A stretch of 64,000 nt of DNA from Aphanomyces cochlioides (lineage: Eukaryota > Oomycota > Saprolegniomycetes > Saprolegniales > Verrucalvaceae): assembly GCA_019828595.1 (NCBI GenBank), contig JAHQRK010000015.1, forward strand, positions 1,240,001 to 1,304,000, read 5' to 3'. The translations under genes and the position numbers were made by a program. The first letter of the stretch is position 1, and each line of letters starts with the position of its first letter. The notes below the pieces were generated by a model, which was not told the origin of the DNA, made no database searches, and saw only the letters and a list, made by a program, of their open reading frames with translations. Positions 10,617 to 20,699 of the stretch are shown in pieces.

Positions 10617-11724
10617 ATGTCCATCGACCACTTGGCGTTTGAACATGTCTTTGGCAACTTCCACGACTACTACGACTTCAATCCCGAGTCTGAGAGACTG
10701 CGGTTTCTATCGCCACAAGTGCATCGTGCTATCCGCCGGTATCTCCTCGAACAACCTGAAAAAAAAGGCACGCTTCTCGACGTTGGTTGCAACGAAGGTT
10801 TGAATCCTATCTATGCTGTGCTGTTGATCCTAATGCATTCCAGGAAAACTCACAATTGGGCTTTACAATGCTCTGACGTCTTCTGCGTCGTCGTCAATGG
10901 CTGAACGAGCAGTCTTCTCCACTGATGCAATCACACAGCTCAACGACATCCTGCAGCAACAACATTTACCACCTCCACTCTACATCACGATAGGTGAAGA
11001 TGGCACTGGCCATCGCCCTGAGTTTACGATCTACGTCTACGTCTATGGAGAAATCTTCTTTGGTGAAGGCCGTGGTGTGTCGAAAAAAGTCGCACGGGCG
11101 AAAGCAGCGTCCGAGGCAGTGGCGATATGGCAGTCCATTCACAACACTGCAACTTTGCCAGCGGACTCACAAGCCATGGACACCAACGACGAAATCCAAG
11201 CAATTGAGAAGGACAACTCAATCGATTTGCAAGTGCTTGGAATCGATATAGACGGCGTTCTCATTGACCGAGCAACGAAACGATACGACAGCAACTCCAA
11301 CGTGACGTTTGCCACTGGTGACATCATGAAGCCAACTGAGCGAGCGCGACTCTTTGGACCAGTTCTAAATGACCGCGAGCGGTTTGATCTCGTCACTTGC
11401 TTCAGTGTGACAATGTGGATTCATCTAAATCATGGCGATGCCGGACTTTGCTCGTTCCTGGATGCTGTCAGCAACGTCGCCGAGCATTTGATCGTCGAGC
11501 CACAGCCATGGAAATGCTATCGCACGGCCATGGCTCGCCTCAAGCGAAAACACATTCGGAATCCATTTCAGCCGATCAAACACACGACCGACGTCGTCGA
11601 GTTTATTGAAACAAAGCTCGCAGAGCATTTCCCACATCGAATGCTTTTGGGCAAAACGAATTGGAGTCGCCACGTTTGGCTCTACAGCCGCACGCCACTG
11701 CCAGCACTAGAGTACACAAAGTAA
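10617..11724 (+). CDS. BCDIN3D-type RNA 5-prime-monophosphate methyltransferase with an inserted dsRNA-binding domain
   Basis: Two exons, 10617-10797 and 10844-11724 (46-base intron), give 353 aa. The N-terminal FGNFHDYYDFNPESERLRFL and the SAM-binding motif LLDVGCNEGKLT are those of Bin3/BCDIN3D enzymes, which methylate the 5-prime phosphate of small RNAs. The second half of the fold is equally clear: VLGIDIDGVLIDRA, VTMWIHLNHGDAGL and VEPQPWKCYRTA. Between them, at about residues 84-160, lies a double-stranded RNA-binding domain: ITQLNDILQQ, then PEFTIYVYVYGEIFFGEG, then the KKVARAKAASEAV helix. The intron falls inside the SAM motif. In human BCDIN3D this position holds only a short loop. 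Likely acts on structured small RNAs or tRNA. The TTG at 10587 was not used as start. Confidence 0.9.
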
Positions 11725-11745
11725 TCACACTCTACTTGGATATTA

Positions 11746-13936
11746 TTACACCGAGGTTGCCACTGTGGCTAACGCACTCCCTGAGTTTTCTCGCCGCAGT
11801 TGATTCACAAACGTTTCAAGCGCTTGCCTCATTTCAGAGTCGCTGGCGTAGACTGTGCCAGTGACAAAGGCGAGTTTCTCCACCACACGGGTTGAAACGA
11901 CAGCAACGTGCAGCCCAAGGACGATCATCAAACCCCAAACGTAGCCGCGATACCACCACGGCGTCTTTGGAACCACAATGACAACGGAGGCGCTGAAAAG
12001 TAGCGCAAAGAACAATGCATTGAGTGCTAAGCCAAACTTGGCAAGGCCACGAAGAAATCCTCTGGACAATTTGGGCCGCACTGTTCGATTGCTCAATGTG
12101 CTTTGACCGCTCGGTCGTGGAGGATTCATCGAGAGCTTGGCCACAGTTTGCCTCCACCACGTTGACGACGTCGCTTCGTGCTCACTGTCAGCAAGTTTAT
12201 GAGCCAGTCCTTCCATGCGTTGGGCAGCATCGTCAGGATGTTCGGTCGCCTCGTCGTTCTCTCGGAGTGAAATCTCACGGAGTGTATCAAGCAGGGTCTT
12301 GATATTCATGTTGTTGATGCAGTCGCTCGCATGGTCGACGATTTTGCGCTGCCAGTGATCCATGTAGAGATAAAGAGCAACGGAGCCAGCCCATAATAAA
12401 ACGACAAGAACAGTGAGGGCGAGGAGACGGTATTGCAAAGCAAGAGGGCGGTACACGTCGGCAGCGAGCATCTTGACTTCGCGGCTCATTTCATTAGTGG
12501 CATGAGGAAACTCGGAGGCCAAGAAGATAGCATCCGCCGCAATGAAGTAGACAGTGTACGTGCAGACTAGACAAAAAAACGTGGCAATGTCCAAGTGCAG
12601 CATTTCGAGCACGAGATTGTCTTGGACAAGTTGGAGGTACTGGGAGTACGAGAAGCGTCGAGGAAGATTGTGTAGCTGCAGAAAGAAACGCCGCACGATG
12701 TGAAACTTGACGCCCTTTCGAAGAATGCGAGGCACACGGCTATCGTCGGTGACAGTTCCAGCAACGGTGGCAACATGTAGAAATTCACTCGAGCTTCGGA
12801 CTGCCATCGTATGCACAGGTTGCATGCGCCGGTCAAGGCGGTAGAACAAAAGGAGCGCTTGGAGGATACCCGACCAGAGGAAGTACATGATGATATCACC
12901 AGCGATTTTCAATCGGCTGTCGTCGACATTGCCTGGAGTTACAAGCTGCCAGTTCTCAAACTGAAGGAGCAGAAATTGCAGCAAGCCACCGATCATGAGA
13001 TCTAGTCATGGCGATAAGAAGGGTGGAAGGGAAAATATGCATACCTCGGCATGAAATGTGAAACATTTGAACAAACTTGGCCTGGGAGAGCAAGTGCTTT
13101 TCAATCAGTTGAATGAACATCTCCAAGATGACGCAGAGAGCTGCACATCCGATGAGGTAGCACATCACAGTCGTGACGCTAAGATCAGGATCCAACGCAA
13201 TATGCAAAAGCGTCGAGTTGCGAAATTGCTGGAACGCTGCATTGTTGGCAGCCATGGAGGATGAAGATTGATAGCCGATGTGCACACGTTCCATCCACGC
13301 GTTGACTTGAGCGACAAATTGAATAGATGCATTGGCTTCATTTGAGAAATCGTCGCGATCGTAGAAAATCGAATCGATTCTGCATGGAGTATAGGCTCGC
13401 ATGATTGCCGTGTAGTTGGTAAAGAAATCTCGGCAAGCTTGCGTTCGGTTGAATGCATGGACTTGGATTCGCATCAAAGGTTGCTCGTATAGAATGGAAA
13501 AGACGCTCATCCCCGCTGCAATCATGCATTTGCTCGTGCTTTCAAAACGGTCGAGGTTGTTTTCAATTGCCTTGACGTCACAAGCTCTCCATTGTCGGCT
13601 ATCAATCGGTTGAACATGGTGGGGTGGTGCAACCGGTCCGTAGCAATCCGGAAAGAGCAAGCGACATGCATCACCCTTGTCGTCTTCGTCAGGATTTTGA
13701 CAGAGCTTTGGGAGCATCTTGCACGTGTACAAACTGTCGTCAACAATGGACGGTGCTGGCGTTGTTGGATTTGTTGTCGTCGGCGCCACAGTAATAACAA
13801 TTGGATCAGTCCAATTCGCATTCGTTCGATTATGCACGCGGGTTCCATTGATCGAGTAGTTTTTCCCTAGCACGACATCAAGCGCAGTAGACAGAAGGAG
13901 GGCCAGCGGCAGCAGAAAGAGCGCCTGTCCGCGCAT
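11746..13936 (-). CDS. large membrane glycoprotein, 715 aa, function unknown
   Basis: Two exons on the minus strand, 13936-13045 and 13001-11746, joined across a 43-base intron. A signal peptide (MRGQALFLLPLALLLSTALD) is followed by an extracellular region of about 230 residues with many N-glycosylation sequons (NGT, NRT, NWT, NYT, NST) and evenly spaced cysteines. Then come several hydrophobic segments: VMCYLIGCAALCVILEMFI, IIMYFLWSGILQALLLFY, ATFFCLVCTYTVYFIAA, LLALTVLVVLLWAGSVALYLYM, and two near the C-terminus (LALNALFFALLFSASVVIVV, YVWGLMIVLGLHVAVV). A charged cytoplasmic region of about 120 residues lies between the fourth and fifth. The layout suggests a receptor or channel-like surface protein. 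No family recognised. It is convergent with the methyltransferase gene, 21 bases apart. Confidence 0.85.
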
Positions 13937-14092
13937 CGTGTCTCTTTGGTTGCAAATTGCAAAATGAAATGATGAATAATGTCATTCGAAATTATATTTT
14001 AAATAAAATTGAAGTGTGAAGTACAAAAATCCCGTAAAATGATTCATTTTATTTTAGCTCATATTTTAAAATACGTTTAAAACTATAATGTA

Positions 14093-14500
14093 CACCTTTT
14101 TACCTTCAAGTTCAGGGGATCGGAAGTTCAAGCGCAGGGTGTATTCAAACTTTATAAATTCCACAAAAAATAGCCTATGAAAATTAATACTCTTGTTTTT
14201 CTTTACAACTTTATCTTTGATGGCCTAGGTGTTGAAAAGCACTCAATAATCGTCCTGAAGTGATGATTTCACATCTAACCGAGCTCTCTTTACTTCATGA
14301 ACAGTAATGCGCGAAAAAGAAATGATCTTGTGCCACCGAAAGTGCGCTATTCCTCAGAAACCGACATTACGACGTCACATCATAATCTGGTCGTCGTCCA
14401 AGGGTGATATACCTCTTATCGTTTATACGCTGAAATTATAAAGTTTGAATACACCCTGCACTTGAACTTCCGATCCCCTGAACTTGAAGGTAAAAAGGTG
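14093..14500. mobile_element. MITE of 408 bp with about 69-bp inverted ends
   Basis: Bases 14093-14161 match the reverse complement of 14432-14500 with two mismatches; the ends read CACCTTTTTACCTTCAAG. Both ends are flanked by TA, the target of Tc1/mariner-type elements. No coding potential inside. It lies between the start of the membrane-glycoprotein gene and the nested element block. Confidence 0.85.
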
Positions 14501-14971
14501 TAGTACAACAACCCAAAATGTTGGACGATCGAAAGTTCAAACTCTGACGTCCTTGGAGGTTGGTAATTCTCGACTTCTCTTCGTGCGAAGGTGTATCTAT
14601 CTTACACATGATAGAGAAATGGACAGATTCTAGGTTGCTTTGAAGATTTCCACAGCATTCAAGCATTGAATGCACGTTCTTGCCTGCCCTGTGCAATTTC
14701 ACACATTTGGCTTGTCCACCATTTTTCGGACTGCAGGCATTCCATGGTCCCAGCTTGTTGTCAAGCGCTGAAGCAAAGAACATCTGACACGTTTGCTGCT
14801 TCTTTGTGTAATCTTCACGTCAAGGGTCCTCTGGTGCCTCAAGAGATGTGTGGTGGTTGTGCGTGGTCGTTCGTCTGATTTCGCAAGTCGACCCATGCAA
14901 CAAGATTCCGGATAAAGATAAGCCGGATACACTGCATGTTGTCCGGATAAATACGTTATCTGGATACCGTA
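14501..14971. promoter_or_regulatory. spacer ending in the upstream half of a split promoter
   Basis: No gene seen. The last 70 bases carry three CCGGATA motifs (14906-14915, 14922-14929, 14941-14950) and a related CTGGATA at 14960, immediately before the insertion at 14972. The other half of the same motif cluster is found at 17957-17983, on the far side of the inserted element and just before the sugar-transporter start. The spacer is therefore read as the displaced distal promoter of that gene. Confidence 0.5.
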
Positions 14972-15093
14972 TCGGTCATATTATCTCACCAGCATTCATG
15001 TCTCACCACGAGGCAAAAGTTCATATATATTCACCAGGTTCGGGGGATTCGTTCATATCTACTCACCACCATGAAGATCATCGGTCATATCTA

Positions 15094-16639
15094 CTGTAAA
15101 ATCTCTAATAATGGCAGGGGGCTACTAAAAATAGTAGCCTCCCTGAGGGGGGGCCACTATTAGAAAACCCTCAAAATATTATATTTACAAAAAGGGTGAT
15201 ATATTTAGTTTGATAGGTATTAAGAATCACAAGCAACACGAGTCATTTCTCGAAAGGCGATGAAGCAGTCGTTCCCCACCAAGACGAAGATACAGGCAGT
15301 GAAGTATGCTCAGCAGCATACTGTTGCAGCTGCATCAAGGAAGTTCAAGGTCGACGCAGCGTGCATAAGACGTTGGCGGAAGCAGCTTTCTCGTCTCAGT
15401 GAAGCGAAGAGTGGATCGAAGCGAATGACAGGCGGCGGAAGAAAGCTCACGAGCGACCAACACGACAGCATTGTCTTCGAGCGCATTCTCTATGAACGGT
15501 CAATGAATTTTCGTGTTACTCGCTCAACAATCGTTCAATGGGGAAAAGAGCTCGCAGATGAGCTTGACGTGCCACTTGTTTGCTCGGATGGATGGCTTGA
15601 GAAGTTCTTGCGACGCCACGACCTTGTATTGAGAAAAGGAACGCGCAAGCCTATTCTCTCCCCTGAAGAAATTGTGAATCGTGGTGTTGCGTTCATTCAG
15701 CAAGTACGTCGCGTTGTTCGTGAGAACCAAGTTCCTCTGGACAATATCTACAACATTGATGAGAGTGCGGTCTTCATGGACCATGACAACCAAAGCACAA
15801 TTGACATTCGCGGCGCACGAGATGTTCCTATCAAGTCATTTGGTATTGAGAAGTCCCGTATAACTGCTGTATTTACTGCAAGTGCTACAGGAAGAAAGCT
15901 GAAGCCATGTCTCCTTTTGAAACCAACAAGTGAAACTCCCCATGGTTGTCACACCAAGCACAATTTGATCCATTGCTATGTTCAAAATGCTTGGATGAAC
16001 TCGCGTTCTTTTGTGGATTTCATATCGTTCAACTTTGCTTTCCACCCTCGCCCTCTTTTGCTTGTCTTTGAGAGTGCAAAGTGTCATATCAGTCGTGAGG
16101 TAAAGTTGTTCCTGCATCAGCAGGATATTCTCTTTGTTGTGGTCCCAGGGGGAATGACTCCATTCCTCCAACCTGCAGATGTGAGTTGGTTCAAGCCATT
16201 GAAAACTGCGCTTGCTCATCAAATTGACAACTGGAAGCGTTGTGGACCCTTTGAATATACTCGCGGGGAGCACATCAAGGCACCATCGTCAGATGTGTTT
16301 GGTCTTTGGGTCGCTGAAGCCTGGTTGAAAGTGACTTCTGCTGCTATCAAGAGAAGTTTTACCAAATGCGTGCTAGGGAACGACAAGGAATTGCTGCTTT
16401 CGAGCCATCCTGCCTATGGCGAGCAGTTTATTTCAGCTTTGGGCAGTATTGTCGATCCCACAGGTGACTTCGACGACTTGATCGACGAATTCGACGACCT
16501 TCTTGTTGTTGATGAGTAGACACTCCATAAATGAATGCTTACTCATTTTGATCGAAATTTAAAGATATTGAAATATAGGGTGAAGTGGAACATGGGGAGG
16601 CCACAATTGGAGAGGAGGCCATTATTAGAGATTTTACAG
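15094..16639 (+). mobile_element. pogo/Tigger-type DNA transposon, 1546 bp
   Basis: Terminal inverted repeats CTGTAAAATCTCTAATAATG at 15094 and the exact complement ending at 16639, flanked by TA on both sides. Subterminal GGAGGCC/GGGGGC motifs are present. It encodes one full-length transposase. It is inserted in the left part of the outer element at 14972-17940. Confidence 0.88.
15260..16519 (+). CDS. pogo-type transposase (HTH, CENP-B HTH, DDE_1), 419 aa
   Basis: One uninterrupted frame of 419 codons. Residues 1-55 form a psq-type helix-turn-helix (KIQAVKYAQQHTVAAASRKF, then CIRRWRKQ). Residues about 60-135 match a CENP-B-type DNA-binding domain ending in DGWLEKFLRRHDL. The DDE_1 catalytic core follows: first Asp in YNIDESAV, third in LQPADVSWFKPLK. 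At the second catalytic position, where the family has Asp in a VFDSAKCH-like context, this protein has Glu (VFESAKCH, codon GAG at about 16069-16071). The gene is otherwise intact and shows no stops. Either the element is recently inactivated by this single change or Glu is tolerated. The C-terminus is acidic. Confidence 0.92.
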   Translation: MKQSFPTKTKIQAVKYAQQHTVAAASRKFKVDAACIRRWRKQLSRLSEAKSGSKRMTGGGRKLTSDQHDSIVFERILYERSMNFRVTRSTIVQWGKELADELDVPLVCSDGWLEKFLRRHDLVLRKGTRKPILSPEEIVNRGVAFIQQVRRVVRENQVPLDNIYNIDESAVFMDHDNQSTIDIRGARDVPIKSFGIEKSRITAVFTASATGRKLKPCLLLKPTSETPHGCHTKHNLIHCYVQNAWMNSRSFVDFISFNFAFHPRPLLLVFESAKCHISREVKLFLHQQDILFVVVPGGMTPFLQPADVSWFKPLKTALAHQIDNWKRCGPFEYTRGEHIKAPSSDVFGLWVAEAWLKVTSAAIKRSFTKCVLGNDKELLLSSHPAYGEQFISALGSIVDPTGDFDDLIDEFDDLLVVDE

Positions 16640-16707
16640 TATTCACCAGGGGTAGGTGAATATTCGGTCAAAATATGTTTATCGTTTTTGATTGAGCCTT
16701 AAACTTT

Positions 16708-17743
16708 ATAAAATACCTTTCATTTCGATTTATTCACCGTGTCCGATGCGTTTGGCTCACGGCTAGGGAACCCACAGGTTGCGGGTTCGAGTGCCCGAGT
16801 GCGCATTTTTGATAAAATTTTGTATAATCCCATGTCTGATTGTTTGGCTCCAAATACCATTGATTGCTCCTACCTCACACACAATAGGAAACGCATAGAT
16901 CTCATTCCTTCAATGTGCAGCAGGCGAGAAACTAGCATTCCAATGTATGCCATAGCGTCATTGAGCACTGGCAGGAATCTCAAATCCTATTTACAACAAC
17001 AGTCTCTCGATGATTCTGTTGTTGTACACAGACTTTGAACTCCATGCCAATGCTCAATGATGCATTGACATACCGCTGCTTGCAATCACAGAGCATGTAT
17101 GTGTGATACCTCTGTGGTTGCGAATAGACTGTATGCCATAGCGTCATTGAGCACTGGCATGAAACTCACGTCCTGTCTACAACAACAGTCTCTCTATGAT
17201 TCTGTTGCTGTACACCGACTTTTGGCTGCATGCCAATGCTCAAAGACGCCTTGGCATGCAGCCTAAGTCTGTAGACAGCATGTGAGATTCCTGCCAGTGC
17301 TCAATGACGCTATGGCATACAGTCTATTCGCAACCACAGAGGTATCACACATACATGCTCTGTGATTGCAAGCAGCGGTATGTCAATGCATCATTGAGCA
17401 TTGGCATGGAGTTCAAAGTCTGTGTACAACAACAGAATCATCGAGAGACTGTTGTTGTAAACAGGATTTGAGATTCCTGCCAGTGCTCAATGACGCTATG
17501 GCATACATTGGAATGCTAGTTTCTCGCCTGCTGCACATTGAAGGAATGAGATCTATGCGTTTCCTATTGTGTGTGAGGTAGGAGCAATCAATGGTATTTG
17601 GAGCCAAACAATCAGACATGGGATTATACAAAATTTTATCAAAAATGCGCACTCGGGCACTCGAACCCGCAACCTGTGGGTTCCCTAGCCGTGAGCCAAA
17701 CGCATCGGACACGGTGAATAAATCGAAATGAAAGGTATTTTAT
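16708..17743. repeat. 1-kb fold-back: near-perfect inverted arms with tRNA-like heads
   Basis: From 16708 inward and from 17743 inward the two strands read the same for about 450 bases with roughly one mismatch, then diverge slightly around a 130-base centre that contains its own palindrome (GGCTGCATGCC). Inside each arm the block TATGCCATAGCGTCATTGAG is repeated. The outer part of each arm contains a tRNA-like sequence. The near identity of the arms implies a recent origin or gene conversion. Apparent open frames in both arms are not genes. Confidence 0.85.
16753..16795 (+). other. tRNA-like segment (A/B-box-like), mirrored at 17656-17698
   Basis: TGGCTCACGGCTAGG at 16753 resembles an RNA polymerase III A box, and GGGTTCGAGTGCC at 16783 resembles a B box with its T-stem. 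The spacing is about 13 bases shorter than in a true tRNA, so this is a degenerate tRNA-derived head, as in SINEs, and not a functional tRNA. Confidence 0.45.
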
Positions 17744-17956
17744 TAATCCATACGTTGATTAAATTGCAGTCAAAATAGTTCATCATTAGCTTAGTATCGC
17801 TCGAAATATCTGATTGGTCATCTCAGCATTCGTTCATATGTGTTCACCAGGCAAATGAGGATCGTTCAAAATGATTCACCATAGCCGAGCCATTCGTTCA
17901 CTCACCAAGCCGAAATTTCGTGGTGAGATAATATGACCGATACGTTAAAACTAGTT

Positions 17957-17983
17957 GTCCGGATATGAAAATTCCGGATAATT
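17957..17983. promoter_or_regulatory. TCCGGATA pair just upstream of the sugar transporter
   Basis: GTCCGGATAT at 17957 and TTCCGGATAA at 17972 lie 20-47 bases before the ATG at 18004. They are the proximal half of a motif cluster whose distal half now lies at 14906-14950, separated by the mobile element at 14972-17940. Confidence 0.5.
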
Positions 17984-18003
17984 GACCAGATGTATTGTAC
18001 TGC

Positions 18004-19110
18004 ATGCTCTCCCCTGCTCCAAGTGCCTTGATGGACATCAAAGTTGTGTCGTTCGTGCTCTTGGTCTTGCAAAATGCACTTGGAACAATTGTGATCAAGT
18101 ACTCCCGAGCAACCAAATACCACGGCACGACCACAATCTTTCTCTACGAAACTCTCAAACTCATCCTCTGTCTCGCGGTTGTCCTCATCTCGAAACGAGG
18201 CAATGTATGGGATACGATCCGCACCGTTCGTATTGAAGTCCTTGGAGATACGCAAGGGTATCTTAAGATGGTTCTCCTTGCGACTCTCTACAGTGTCCAG
18301 AACAACGTACAGCTCTTAGCTCTTGACCACGTCAGTGCCTCGACTTATGCAATTGTTTACCAGCTTAAGATTGTGTCAACGGCTTTCTTTATGATGGTAC
18401 TTCTCAAGCGGACATTCCATCCTGTGCAGTGGGTCGCAATGTTTGGCCTCATGTTTGGTGTCGTGATATGCTCAATGGGCAACGCCAAAGCATCATCGGA
18501 TGGGAAAACGTCGAATGCACTCGGGTTATTAATGGTCATCGGCCTTGCCATCAATTCAGGAGTTGCCGCGGCTTATTTCGAGTCCGTCTTGAAGACCCAC
18601 AAGCCCAAGACAGCAACGCACGATCATGTTCCCATGGATTCAATGTGGAAAACCAACATCCAACTTGCATCCGTCTCTGTGCTCGTTGCGCTCGTTGGAG
18701 TCTGCCATACCGCTGCTACAACTCCTCAATTCGTGTTCTTTGAGGGATACAATGGATTTACGTGGGGCGTCGTGTGGCTCCAAGCTTGCGGAGGGCTTAT
18801 TGTCTCAGCTGTCGTGCGCTATTCCGACAATGTCGTCAAGAATTTTGGCACAGCGTTTTCTCTCGTCCTTGGCTGTCTGCTGTCCAACTATCTCTTCGAC
18901 GACAGACTCACTTCGCTCTTCTACATTGGTGTTGCTCTTGTCGTGCTCTCAGTCTATGTCTATGGCGACTCTCGACTCCATGGATCAAAGACTGAAATAA
19001 ACCAGAAGAAGACAGTTGAAGAGCATGATGTCTCCATGACACCCCAAGGGGATACGGCCCAAGGACTCATGGGGCATCGAAATCATCAACTTCACGCACG
19101 AAGTAGTTAA
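18004..19110 (+). CDS. nucleotide-sugar transporter (SLC35A-like)
   Basis: Golgi or ER antiporter importing a nucleotide sugar in exchange for the nucleoside monophosphate. One exon, 368 aa from ATG 18004. About ten hydrophobic helices are visible, starting with VVSFVLLVLQNALGTIVIKYSR. Family hallmarks of the UDP-galactose/CMP-sialic acid group are present: YSVQNNVQLLALDHVSASTY in the third to fourth helix, YQLKIVSTAFF, the AAYFESVLK segment, and YSDNVVKNFGTAFSLVL near the end. The hydrophilic tail from about residue 325 is typical. The substrate cannot be told from sequence; UDP-galactose or UDP-GlcNAc are more likely than CMP-sialate in an oomycete. Its promoter is split by a 3-kb mobile-element complex ending 63 bases before the start codon. 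Confidence 0.93.
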   Translation: MLSPAPSALMDIKVVSFVLLVLQNALGTIVIKYSRATKYHGTTTIFLYETLKLILCLAVVLISKRGNVWDTIRTVRIEVLGDTQGYLKMVLLATLYSVQNNVQLLALDHVSASTYAIVYQLKIVSTAFFMMVLLKRTFHPVQWVAMFGLMFGVVICSMGNAKASSDGKTSNALGLLMVIGLAINSGVAAAYFESVLKTHKPKTATHDHVPMDSMWKTNIQLASVSVLVALVGVCHTAATTPQFVFFEGYNGFTWGVVWLQACGGLIVSAVVRYSDNVVKNFGTAFSLVLGCLLSNYLFDDRLTSLFYIGVALVVLSVYVYGDSRLHGSKTEINQKKTVEEHDVSMTPQGDTAQGLMGHRNHQLHARSS

Positions 19111-19515
19111 ATAAAAATGAACATGCCATAATGGGCAAATGATTAAGAGCTCTCTCGTCCCATTGATTATAAACGCAGTTGCATGCCTCATTCGACGAGA
19201 ATGGCAAGAAATAAACGAGATGCAATCGAAAGAAGTGTACATCACGAACGATACCGCAACGGAGATCTACCCACCATTTATTCTTGCCTGGCAGAGCTCG
19301 GCCCATGAACTTGCTGCTCCTCCATCGTCGAAAGTACCCCTGAACCCCTTGAACTCCCTAAAGCATAACCCCTACACCCCGTGAAACCCTGCACCCCCAG
19401 CGGTTACAACCCATGACAAGAATTGAAATAGTGTATGATACACTAATTTGAATCTCAACTATGAACGAGATGGCGAGCGGTTGCAAGATTCGATTGCTCG
19501 ACAAACGGCAAGGCG
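19111..19515. other. spacer with degenerate C-rich repeat
   Basis: No gene seen. At about 19335-19402 a run of units like CCCCTGAACCCCTTGAACTCC forms a degenerate C-rich array related to those at 20.5 and 31.6 kb. Confidence 0.5.
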
Positions 19516-20349
19516 ATGAATCCGTCCATGGGATCTTCGTCTGTGCTAAGGAACAAGTCTCCATACTACAAGAAGAAAGCTTTGAGTAGACAAGACAGCG
19601 GCGTGACACCTGTCTCGGGAAGAAGCCAGCGAAATGCGGTGCAGGCCAAGCTGCTCGCCGCAGTTGGGTTGGATCTCTTTCGCACCGGTCTCGCTGTCGA
19701 CAATACAAAGCCCATTCAAAAGGAATCCCGCCATCCAGCAGTTGCTCCAAATCTTCTCTCGATACCTGAAGGCGAGCAAGTCGTGCCTTCATTGAAATCC
19801 ATGCCCATGACGCAAGCGATTGTCATTATCGATGGACCTGTGTCGGGAAATCTTCCTGGGGTGTGGCTTGGCCAACGCATCGACGCTGCGTTTTCCCTCT
19901 ACCAGACTATCGTGGAGCAGCACAATTCTCTCTGCTATGTCTTTCCACTGGGTGGCGACGACAGCGACCAAAGCTTGATCGAAGCCGAAACTGCTCGCAA
20001 CCATCTCGTTCATCGTGGTGTCTCTCCCCACCACATCGTCATGGACTGCAATTCGGTACTCGCATCCCTTCTCGTTGAGCTTTCTCATGCAGACTTGTCG
20101 TAGGCAAATACAATCGACAACATTGTGTCCCTCGTTCGGTGCTTACGCCACCTGCGCATTTCGATCGTCCGAGTCGTCTCCTCTTTGTACCACATGCCAC
20201 GTCTGCAGCAATACATTGGCCGTCTCCTTGGAGCTTGCCACGACATGAAGTTCCAAATCTTTTATCATCCAACAGCCCATGACCATTTGAGTCGTCAGCA
20301 GCAAGCGGACAAGGAGGTCTTGGATCATTGTCGCTCGGCGAAAGTCTGA
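19516..20349 (+). CDS. DUF218 (YdcF-like) domain protein, 261 aa
   Basis: Two exons, 19516-20055 and 20104-20349, with a 48-base intron; the splice joins MDCNS to ANTIDNIV, which restores the family motif in which a conserved Ser/Asn-Thr pair precedes a long helix. Residues 1-90 are basic and low-complexity, probably disordered. The DUF218 core starts at about AIVIIDGPVSG; the segment SLIEAETARNHLVHRGVSPHHIV is the conserved Glu-Ala helix and strand. DUF218 proteins in bacteria (YdcF, SanA) bind nucleotides or act in the cell envelope, but the role in oomycetes is not known. Without splicing the frame ends at 20103. Confidence 0.75.
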
Positions 20350-20699
20350 CCAGTGTCGTTGTAGGCTGCAGAGCAAGCAGTGGTCATTCGTTCGCGTCAA
20401 TATCTCGAAGACGCCGTGCGACTTGTCTCCCTCCCGTTTGCCCAGCATTCACTTCCACCTCCAGGGCCAACTCGCGCTTTCTATACTTGAACCCTTCGTC
20501 GCCCCTGGATCCCCCTGAGTCCCCCTCGACCCCTAAAACATAAAAATCTTGGATTGAATAACTTCATCATCTTTCACACGGTCATCGCCGTGGGTTCACC
20601 TGTCGGGGGAAGCGCATTAAGCAGCTTGAAAATGTTGAGGAAGAGATTTCCCGGTCCTTGGTCAATCGTTGTCGCTATCAAATGGTTCTTGTCGACGTG
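20350..20699. other. spacer with C-rich run
   Basis: No gene seen. GGATCCCCCTGAGTCCCCCT-type units occur at about 20500-20535. The 3-prime end of the broken lipase lies just beyond. Confidence 0.45.

Larger units (their letters stand above)
14972..17940. mobile_element. outer element with 20-bp inverted ends, host of two further insertions
   Basis: The ends are TCGGTCATATTATCTCACCA at 14972 and its exact complement ending at 17940; both are flanked by TA. Subterminal regions on both sides repeat TTCACCA-type motifs. Without the pogo element (15094-16639) and the fold-back (16708-17743) only about 390 bp remain, with no coding capacity, so the outer element is a small non-autonomous one. Confidence 0.75.

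Noticed and set aside
16753..16795. functional tRNA gene
   Set aside because: A and B box resemblance is good but they are too close together and no acceptor stem or anticodon arm can be drawn.
16739..17712. two identical 99-codon open frames, one on each strand
   Set aside because: They are the two arms of the fold-back; their first part is the tRNA-like sequence, and they show no protein-like pattern.
18004..19110. naming the transporter as CMP-sialic acid specific
   Set aside because: Family members with different substrates cannot be told apart from these motifs, and sialic acid is not expected in oomycetes.
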